Assembly (NCBI RefSeq): GCF_024730785.1
Contig: NZ_CP102830.1
Location: 2,418,001-2,482,000, forward strand
Length of the DNA stretch: 64,000 nt
Direction of reading: 5' to 3'
DNA from: Pseudomonas sp. LS44
GTDB taxonomy: Bacteria > Pseudomonadota > Gammaproteobacteria > Pseudomonadales > Pseudomonadaceae
In this document: one piece after another, positions 58,312-64,000 of the stretch
Position numbering within the stretch: the first letter of the stretch is position 1
Layout: every line of letters begins with the position of its first letter
Notes under the pieces: model-generated
What the model saw: only the letters and a program-made list of their open reading frames with translations
The model's database searches: none
Told to the model about the DNA's origin: nothing
Position numbers and translations under genes: made by a program

Positions 58312-58980
58312 TCAGGCCTCGCCTCGCGCCAATAGGCGGCCGCCCTGCAAGCTCACGCGCCGCTGCAGGCGCGCCGCCATGCGCGGGCTATGGGTCACCA
58401 TCAGCAGGCTGGTGGTACTGCCTTCGAGCAGTTGCAGCAGCAGCTCCAGCACCTCGTCACAGGTCGCCTCATCCAGGCTGCCGGTAGGCTCGTCGGCCAG
58501 CAACAACGGCGGTCTGGCGGCCAGCGCTCGGCCCAAGGCCACCCGTTGCTGCTGCCCGCAGGAGAGTTGTTCGGGATAGCGCTTGAGCAGCTGGCCAAGG
58601 CCGAGCCGCTGGACCAGCTGCGCCTGCCAGTGCGGGTCATGGCGGCCGGCCAGACGAGCCTGGAAGGCCAGGTTGTCCTCGACCCGCAAGCTGGCAATCA
58701 GGTTGAACTGCTGGAAGATCAGACCGATCCCGCTGCACCGCCAGGCCGCCAACTGGCTTTCATCGAGCGCGGCCAGCGAGCGCCCGGCCACCCAGATGCT
58801 GCCGGCATCGAAGCGGTCGAGGCCGGCCACCAGGTGCAGCAAGGTGCTCTTGCCGCTGCCGGATTCGCCCATCAACGCCAGGCTGCCGCCCTCCTCCAGC
58901 TCGAGGTCGATGCCCCGCAGCACCGCCAGCGGCCCCTGGGGAGTCGGGTAGCTTTTGCATAGGCCCTGGATCTTCAGCAT
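58312..58980 (-). CDS. ABC transporter ATP-binding protein, 222 aa
   Basis: Lol/MacB-type ATPase: Walker [10 protein letters not shown] at 38-46, Q-loop FQQFNL, signature LSCGQQQR at 139-146 (Cys replaces the usual first Gly of LSGGQ), Walker [10 protein letters not shown] at 159-167 and the switch His in VTHSPR. It energises the permease encoded next. No convincing ribosome binding site precedes the ATG at 58980. It is the first gene of the exporter operon. Confidence 0.93.
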   Translation of the reverse strand: MLKIQGLCKSYPTPQGPLAVLRGIDLELEEGGSLALMGESGSGKSTLLHLVAGLDRFDAGSIWVAGRSLAALDESQLAAWRCSGIGLIFQQFNLIASLRVEDNLAFQARLAGRHDPHWQAQLVQRLGLGQLLKRYPEQLSCGQQQRVALGRALAARPPLLLADEPTGSLDEATCDEVLELLLQLLEGSTTSLLMVTHSPRMAARLQRRVSLQGGRLLARGEA

Positions 58981-59414
58981 CGGTGTGCGGCCCTATCGAG
59001 GCTGTGCCGGCGATGGCTGTGGCAAACAGCCAAGAACGCCCCGCGGCACGACTGGACCGGGGAGAGCCCGGCGCTGCCGGGAACCCTTTTCCGATCTGCG
59101 CGGCAGATCCGGGGCAGGTTCTCAGTAATCGCGCTCCAGCCAAGGTGCCTTTAGCTGAGACTAGTCGGGATCAGCCGCAGCGATTTCCCTGCCCGTCCAT
59201 ACGGCACGGACCGCTGCAAGATCGGCTGGCCGCCCATCCGCCCGGCAACAGTTGAACCGGGTCATGACCAAGGCATGGCTATGCTTAATTCGCCGGCGCA
59301 ACCGATTGTGCCGCCCGGGACCACCAGGGCCGGATGCTCGGCAACGCGGGGCGTGGCTAGGGCTCCCGCATGATTTGCGCGCCGTTAAACCCGATCGGAA
59401 AAGGGAGGTTTGCG
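58981..59414. other. structured 434-bp divergent intergenic region
   Basis: It separates the ABC exporter operon from the adenosine-specific kinase gene. It holds several strong hairpins: CCCGGC/GCCGGG at 59067-59081, GATCTGC/GCAGATC at 59093-59109, and a longer multi-helix arrangement at 59112-59194 described in the findings. No open reading frame of interest. It could encode a small RNA or a leader. Confidence 0.5.
59112..59194. ncRNA. candidate structured RNA, unassigned strand
   Basis: GGGCAGG (59112-59118) pairs with CCTGCCC (59188-59194), enclosing AATCGC (59127-59132) paired with GCGATT (59180-59185), and GCTGA/TCAGC (59154-59158 and 59171-59175) in the apical part. CTCAG (59121-59125) could alternatively pair with CTGAG (59155-59159), which would make a pseudoknot. 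No known RNA family was recognised. Confidence 0.35.
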
Positions 59415-59900
59415 ATGCAACTCATCACCGTGAAAATCGACAAGCCGGAAGCCACGAACTTCATTTTGGGTCAGACGCACTTCATCAAGTCCGTCGAGGA
59501 CATCCACGAAGCCTTGGTCGGTGCCGTGCCAGGCATCAAGTTTGGCCTGGCCTTTTGCGAAGCCTCGGGCAAATGCCTGGTGCGCTGGTCTGGCACCGAT
59601 GCCGCGATGATCGAACTGGCCCAGAAGAATGCCCAAGCCATTGCCGCCGGCCATAGCTTCATCATTTTCCTCGGCGACGGCTTCTACCCGCTGAACCTGT
59701 TGAACGCCATCAAGATGGTCCCGGAGGTCTGCCGGGTTTTCTGTGCCACCGCCAATCCCACCGAAGTGATTGTCGCCGAGACGGAACAGGGCCGCGGCAT
59801 ACTCGGCGTGGTGGATGGCTTGCGGGTCAACGACATCGAAGGCGACGACGACATCCTCTGGCGCAAGAATTTGTTGCGGCAGATCGGCTACAAGCTGTGA
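59415..59900 (+). CDS. adenosine-specific kinase family protein, 161 aa
   Basis: Matches the small adenosine-binding family typified by thermophile proteins: ITVKIDKPEATNFILGQTHFIKSVEDIHEAL, VPGIKFGLAFCEASGKCLVRW, and the very conserved IVAETEQGRGILGVVDG near the end. The family binds adenosine and may phosphorylate it; its role in mesophiles is unclear. GGGAGG before the ATG at 59415 fixes the start; the frame is open to 59370. It is a single-gene unit, with no obvious link to its neighbours. Confidence 0.9.
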   Translation: MQLITVKIDKPEATNFILGQTHFIKSVEDIHEALVGAVPGIKFGLAFCEASGKCLVRWSGTDAAMIELAQKNAQAIAAGHSFIIFLGDGFYPLNLLNAIKMVPEVCRVFCATANPTEVIVAETEQGRGILGVVDGLRVNDIEGDDDILWRKNLLRQIGYKL

Positions 59901-60141
59901 CTGCAGCCCGGCCTTGGGGCGGGGTGAAAAAGCCTCAATCCCCCCCGTTGATGAGGCCGAAGACTCAAGCTCATCAACACGTGCGAAATTGCGCCTCACT
60001 TGACCGGCGGTTGGCCTTGCCGCTGACCAGTCATATGCATTCGATATGACCACGCATTGGCAACGGGTTGACCACTTACGCGGGTCAGCCGAGCGGCTCA
60101 AAACGACCCATAGCTGCCTGTCGCGAATGTCGGAAATCGGC
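59901..60141. other. intergenic region before the IS30 remnant
   Basis: 241 bases between the adenosine-kinase-family gene and the IS30 left end. GCCTCAA near 59945 can pair with TTGATGAGGC after a C-run, a possible weak terminator for the upstream gene. Nothing else recognised. Confidence 0.4.
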
Positions 60142-60735
60142 TGTGGATTCAACCGGTGGATGCAACACACTAGATTCTGTGTAAGCAAGAGGAGTGTTGC
60201 AAATGAAGCAAAGCCCTCGGATCTATTACACCGAAACCCAAAAGCGCTGATGTGGGAGCATTGGCGAAAGGGAGATTCTCTCCAGCAGATCGCGCAGTTG
60301 TTCGACCGTAATCACTCATCAATACAACGCATTTTGGCGGAGACCGGGGGTATCCAGCCTCCTGCGCGCCATCGCTCAAGATTGGCGTTGACTTTGGCTG
60401 AGCGCGAAGAGATTTCACGTGCGGTGGTGGCCGGAAAATCGATCCGTTCGGTGGCATCACTACTCGGGCGAGCACCTTCTACCATCAGCCGCGAGATTAA
60501 GCGCAATGGCGGTCTGGGAAGCTATCGGGCAAGTCAGGCCGAGCAAGCTACCTGGGGCAGAGCATGTCGTCCCAAGATCTGTAAACTGGCAAAGAACCCA
60601 ACAGCGGCGCAGATCGTAGCAAGCAAGCTCCAATTGCAGTGGTCGCCGGAGCAAATTGCTGGATGGTTAAAGCGCGAATTTCCAGATGATGCGAGCTCTC
60701 AGGTGTCACACGAAGCCCCGCATATGCGGGGCTTC
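60142..60735 (+). mobile_element. IS30-family element, left part only
   Basis: The left end is TGTGGATTCAACCGGTGGATGCAACA at 60142-60167, of the IS30 terminal type. The transposase gene starts at 60203 (MKQSPRIYYTETQ) behind AAGAGGAG. The element stops near 60713 at a palindrome without its right end. Confidence 0.7.
60203..60735 (+). pseudogene. IS30-family transposase, frameshifted and truncated
   Basis: The ATG frame MKQSPRIYYTETQKR meets a stop (TGA) near 60248. A base loss near 60240 shifts the reading to the frame that continues ALMWEHWRKGDSLQQIAQLFDRNHSSI (an IS30 helix-turn-helix), a second helix-turn-helix (GKSIRSVASLLGRAPSTISREIKRNGG) and WSPEQIAGWLKREFPDDASSQVSHE. There the IS30 sequence ends; the catalytic DDE core is missing. 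It is inactive. Confidence 0.8.
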
Positions 60736-60736
60736 G
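60711..60736 (-). terminator. perfect 26-bp palindrome, terminator of the ligase operon
   Basis: CGAAGCCCCGCATATGCGGGGCTTCG is a perfect palindrome 52 bases after the stop of the leftward ligase gene. The form is typical of intrinsic terminator hairpins, although the T-run is missing. The IS30 remnant is broken exactly here. Confidence 0.65.
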
Positions 60737-60787
60737 AGACGCAAGAACCAGTATCTTTCCCAGACCCGACCCTGCTGATTACATGGG

Positions 60788-62467
60788 CTAGGCCAGATCG
60801 TTTTCGAAAATGATCGTTTGCCCCGAACCGAGCCAGGCTTCGGCATTGGCCAGGTAGCGGCTTTCGATGACATCACGCTTGATCTTCAGTGTCGGGGTGA
60901 GGAAGCCGTTTTCGATGCTCCAGGTATCCTTCACTACGACCATATAACTCAGCCGTTCATGCGCCTCCAGGCTGCTGTTGACGCTGCCCAGCAATTCCTC
61001 CAGTTCAGCCACCCATTCATTGCGGCGTTGCGAATCGGCGAGGGCGCTGCGTCCTTCTGGTGAAAGCATGAGCAGTGCAAAGGGCTGTGGCTGAGACGGG
61101 CCGGTGACGCAGATCGCCTCAATTGCCTTGTGACCGAAGCGGTTTTCGATAGGCACGGGTGCCACGTACTTACCCTTGCTGGTCTTGAACAGTTCCTTCA
61201 CCCGACCGGTGATTCTCAGCCGTTCCTCCTCGTCCAGAACGCCGCGGTCGCCAGTTTTGAAGTAGCCGTCTGCCGTCATGCTTTGGGCGGTCAGTTCCGG
61301 CTGCTTGTAATAACCCATCATCTGCGTCGGGCAGGCGACCAGGATCTCACCTTCTTCCGAGATGCGGCAGCGAACCCCCGGTAGCGCCTGGCCCACATAA
61401 CCCACGCGCACCTGTCCGGGGCGGCTGTAATGGGAGTAGCAGAAGTTCTCAGACATGCCGTAGACATCCAGCAGCTCGAGCCCCAGGTTGCGGTACCAAC
61501 TGACGATCTCCGGCGGCAGTGGCGCCGAACCGGTAAAGGCGATGCGCGTCTGGTCCAGCCCCAGCATGACCAGCACCTGCTTCCGGAGGGCAGCGCCGGC
61601 CTCGCACTGGCTGAAGAGCAGCGTCTGCTGTTCGGCCGTCAGCCGGGCGCAAGTCGCTTGGTAGAACTTGGTCCAGAGCCTCGGCATGGAGATGAAGATC
61701 GACGGCCGCGCCCGCGCCAGATCCTGGGTAAAGGTTTCAAGACTGTCGTTGAAGAAAATCTGGACCCCATGGCATAGGGAATTGGATTCCACTGAGGATC
61801 GTTCTGCTGCATGCGCCAGGGGCAGATAGGAGAGCATGCGCTCCCCGGGCATCAAGTTGCAGAAATCGCCACCGGCGAGGGTGGCGTAGGTATGCATGAC
61901 ACCGAAGCTATGCATCACCCCTTTCGGCTTACCAGTGGTGCCGGAGGTATAGATGATGGTGGCCAGCTCGCTGGGTTCCGGCAGGTGAACGTCTTGCAGC
62001 GGCGGGTGGACTGCGATCAGATCGTCCCATTGCGCATAGTTGCCTGCCGGCGCCAAGGGCAAGGCTATGACCGGCATACCCGCCGGAAGCATGTCGTGGA
62101 TGTTGCTGCCGGCCTCCATCCTGCCGAGGAACAGCAGCCGGACGCTGGCATGCTCGATGACGTAGCGCAGGGCGTCCTCACTCATCGTCGGATACAGCGG
62201 GACGGAGACATGACCGGCCATCCAGATCGCCAGGTCGGCGATGATCCAGTGCGCGCTATTCTTGCCAATGATCGCGATGGTGCTGCCGGCAGGCAGCGCC
62301 AGCGAATTCAGGTAGGTCGCCATCCGACGCGCCTGGTCACCGACCTCGCGCCAGCTGTAGTCGGCAACGCCACCGGGCACAGGCTGGGTCAGGTAGATGG
62401 CATCGGGCCGGGTTTCTTCCCAGTGCAGGAAGCGATGGAGCAAAGTCGTCGAATTATTGTTGTTCAT
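60788..62467 (-). CDS. AMP-dependent long-chain acyl-CoA ligase, 559 aa
   Basis: ANL-superfamily acyl-CoA synthetase. The P-loop TIIYTSGTTGKPKGVMHS is at about 171-188, the motif DVYGMSENF near 335, and TGDRGVLDEEERLRITGRVKELFKTSKGKYV supplies the ATP-binding hinge. The length and the R-x-K-E-x-F-K-T-S-x-G pattern fit the long-chain/bubblegum branch. AAGGGAA precedes the start at 62467. It is only distantly related to the ligase at 12437. It is the last gene of the minus-strand group with a CoA-transferase and a thiolase. Confidence 0.92.
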   Translation of the reverse strand: MNNNNSTTLLHRFLHWEETRPDAIYLTQPVPGGVADYSWREVGDQARRMATYLNSLALPAGSTIAIIGKNSAHWIIADLAIWMAGHVSVPLYPTMSEDALRYVIEHASVRLLFLGRMEAGSNIHDMLPAGMPVIALPLAPAGNYAQWDDLIAVHPPLQDVHLPEPSELATIIYTSGTTGKPKGVMHSFGVMHTYATLAGGDFCNLMPGERMLSYLPLAHAAERSSVESNSLCHGVQIFFNDSLETFTQDLARARPSIFISMPRLWTKFYQATCARLTAEQQTLLFSQCEAGAALRKQVLVMLGLDQTRIAFTGSAPLPPEIVSWYRNLGLELLDVYGMSENFCYSHYSRPGQVRVGYVGQALPGVRCRISEEGEILVACPTQMMGYYKQPELTAQSMTADGYFKTGDRGVLDEEERLRITGRVKELFKTSKGKYVAPVPIENRFGHKAIEAICVTGPSQPQPFALLMLSPEGRSALADSQRRNEWVAELEELLGSVNSSLEAHERLSYMVVVKDTWSIENGFLTPTLKIKRDVIESRYLANAEAWLGSGQTIIFENDLA

Positions 62468-62550
62468 GCAATGTTCCCTTCCAGGCTATTTCAAGTCGTC
62501 ACGCTCTAGGACCAATCATGCTTGTCAGCCGCCAATACGGCTGCCCCGAT

Positions 62551-63663
62551 TCATGCGCCGCACCAATCGTGCAATACCCTCTTTGTGTCCTGGCCGCGAG
62601 CCGGTATGGCGCCGGGCGAAGCGGTCGAGGTGACTGAGAAGCGTGGTGCCGGGCCGGCCTGCAGGACGCCGTCAACCCGACTGTAGATGCCCCGCTCCCG
62701 CATATGCGGATGCGCCGCCGCCTCGTCGACATTGAGCACCGGCGCAAAGCAGGCGTCGGAACCTTCCAGCAGCGCACACCACTCGTCACGTGTCCTTGTC
62801 GCGAACAGGGCAGCGAAGCCGTCATGCAGGCGCGGCCAGTGGGCCGGATCGGCGCTTTGCACGTAGTCCGGATCATCGTTCAGCCCAAGCTTCTCCAGCA
62901 ACAGCCTGTAGAAGCGTGGCTCCACCGCGCCTACGGAAATGAACTGGCCGTCGGAACACCTGTACGTGCGGTACCACTGCGGCCCATCCAGAATGCTCTT
63001 GCCACGCTCATTGCTCATCTGGCCCGCCGATTTCAGACTGAGCAGCAGGTTCAGCATGTGGGCGCTGCCATCGACGATGGCGGCATCCACCACCTGCCCT
63101 TGTCCGGTGGTGCGCGCGTTCATGATGCCAGCGAGTACGCCTATCGTCAGATAGAGCGCACCCCCACCGACATCGCCCACCAGGCTCGGCGGGACAATCG
63201 GCGTCTCACCGGGCTGGCCGGACCACCACAGGGCGCCGGAGAGAGCGACGTAGTTCAGATCATGCCCCGCGGCCTGGGCCAACGGCCCGCTCTGGCCCCA
63301 GCCGGTCATGCGGCCATAAATCAGTCTCGGATTGCGCGCCAGGCACACTTCTGGCCCGAGCCCCAGGCGCTCCATCACACCGGGACGCATGCCTTCGATC
63401 AGGGCGTCGCAGCTTTGCGCCAGCTGCAGCACGGTGTCGATGCCTTCCTGGCTCTTGAGATCGACTGCTATCGAGCGCTTGCCGCGGTTGAAGACCGCAT
63501 GCTTGCCGAAGTCGACATCTTCCGGCCCCGTCTCTAGCCGATCCACCAGCACGACATCCGCTCCTAGGTCTGCGAGCAACATGCCGCAGAACGGCGCTGG
63601 CCCGAGTCCCGCGATTTCCAGAATTCTCAGTCCAGCCAGAGGACCGCTGCGATCTTGCGTCAT
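62551..63663 (-). CDS. CaiB/BaiF-type CoA-transferase or acyl-CoA racemase, 370 aa
   Basis: Close paralogue of the protein at 19149. Shared blocks include [56 protein letters not shown] and HDLNYVALSGAL. The ATG at 63663 begins MTQDRSGPLAGLRILEI; the frame is open to 63723 into the thiolase region. Like the other copy it may transfer CoA or racemise a methyl branch. It lies between the thiolase and the ligase. Confidence 0.88.
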   Translation of the reverse strand: MTQDRSGPLAGLRILEIAGLGPAPFCGMLLADLGADVVLVDRLETGPEDVDFGKHAVFNRGKRSIAVDLKSQEGIDTVLQLAQSCDALIEGMRPGVMERLGLGPEVCLARNPRLIYGRMTGWGQSGPLAQAAGHDLNYVALSGALWWSGQPGETPIVPPSLVGDVGGGALYLTIGVLAGIMNARTTGQGQVVDAAIVDGSAHMLNLLLSLKSAGQMSNERGKSILDGPQWYRTYRCSDGQFISVGAVEPRFYRLLLEKLGLNDDPDYVQSADPAHWPRLHDGFAALFATRTRDEWCALLEGSDACFAPVLNVDEAAAHPHMRERGIYSRVDGVLQAGPAPRFSVTSTASPGAIPARGQDTKRVLHDWCGA

Positions 63664-63735
63664 GAAATCTACTCTCCCTTCCTGTTGGAACGCCTCGAGG
63701 CCGGCATCGGGTTGAAAGTCCATGGCGGGCTCCCG

Positions 63736-64000
63736 TCAGTCTTTGCGGTACATGGTGACCACGGCCGCACCACCGATACCGATGTTGTGCTGCAAGGCGA
63801 TGCGCGCACCCTCGACCTGACGCTGCTCGGCCTGGCCGCGCAACTGCAGGACCAGCTCGGTGCACTGTGCGAGGCCGGTGGCGCCGATCGGGTGGCCCTT
63901 GCAGAGCAGGCCGCCGGAAGGGTTGACCACAAATTTACCGCCGTAGGTGTTGTCGCCGTCGTCGACAAACTTCTGCGCGCCGCCTTCTGGGCACAGGCCT
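63736..64000 (-). CDS. SCP2-type thiolase, C-terminal part (cut by window edge)
   Basis: The last 88 codons of a thiolase: [20 protein letters not shown], then [20 protein letters not shown] with the active-site GHP, ending VTMYRKD. It is clearly homologous, block by block, to the end of the thiolase at 17830. The N-terminal part with the nucleophilic Cys lies outside the window. Confidence 0.88.
   Translation of the reverse strand, partial: GLCPEGGAQKFVDDGDNTYGGKFVVNPSGGLLCKGHPIGATGLAQCTELVLQLRGQAEQRQVEGARIALQHNIGIGGAAVVTMYRKD

Noticed and set aside
59100..59210. Cobalamin or TPP riboswitch on either strand
   Set aside because: Short matches exist (a CTGAGAACCTGCC stretch on the minus strand resembling the B12 box; GGTGCC/CTGAGA on the plus strand), but the conserved core segments of both families are missing and the adjacent genes do not fit.

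Overview
The window is high-GC DNA with dense, well-spaced catabolic operons. Gene content (paired DUF1302/DUF1329 envelope proteins, MalT-like LuxR regulators, many acyl-CoA genes) and REP-like GC-rich inverted repeats suggest a gammaproteobacterium, most likely Pseudomonas. No search could be run, so this assignment is inference. No rRNA or tRNA gene was recognised.

Layout. 1-4345 (minus): start of an exported protein, then two secreted sulfatases. 4669-8283 (plus): a fused enoyl-CoA hydratase/3-hydroxyacyl-CoA dehydrogenase, a thiolase, and the remnant of a short-chain dehydrogenase. 8324-25767: a CoA-ester degradation operon on the minus strand, read from 20276 down to 12437 (CoA-transferase, SCP2-type thiolase, two MaoC-like hydratase halves, SDR, acyl-CoA dehydrogenase, DUF2889 protein, acyl-CoA ligase). 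It is flanked by three very large ATP-dependent LuxR regulators and one acyl-CoA-dehydrogenase-like gene. 26100-29404 (plus): the DUF1302/DUF1329 pair, ending in a clear terminator.

29733-33806 is a small accessory patch: a 1172-residue SIR2/DUF4020-type protein (probable single-gene phage defence), a MITE-like element and a LysR remnant. 33944-37142 holds two divergent acyl-CoA dehydrogenases. 37243-47558 is a second catabolic cluster: epoxide-hydrolase-like enzyme, GntR/FadR-type regulator, two SDRs, a shikimate-dehydrogenase homologue with an altered substrate pocket, a complete 2-oxoacid dehydrogenase complex (fused E1, E2, E3) with a VOC gene inside, and a thioesterase. A sigma70 promoter with a palindromic GntR-type operator on its start site shows how the plus-strand half is probably controlled.

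47742-54765 is a mobile-element-like region of different composition: an AT-rich gene for a five-repeat zinc-ribbon/GIY-YIG protein, an XRE regulator preceded by 15-bp tandem repeats, an IS21 transposase relic, a run of small genes with near-identical leaders, origin-like AT-rich DNA and a serine resolvase. 54766-58980 (minus) is an ABC exporter operon (ATPase, FtsX-like permease, AttH-like lipoprotein). Then come a structured 434-bp intergenic region, an adenosine-specific kinase family gene and an IS30 relic. 60788-64000 (minus) is a ligase/CoA-transferase/thiolase set paralogous to parts of the 12-20 kb operon, cut by the right edge.

Taken together, the window looks like a specialised region for taking up, activating to CoA esters and shortening a hydrophobic, probably cyclic or branched carboxylate, with sulfatases possibly releasing the substrate. 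The substrate itself cannot be read from the sequence.
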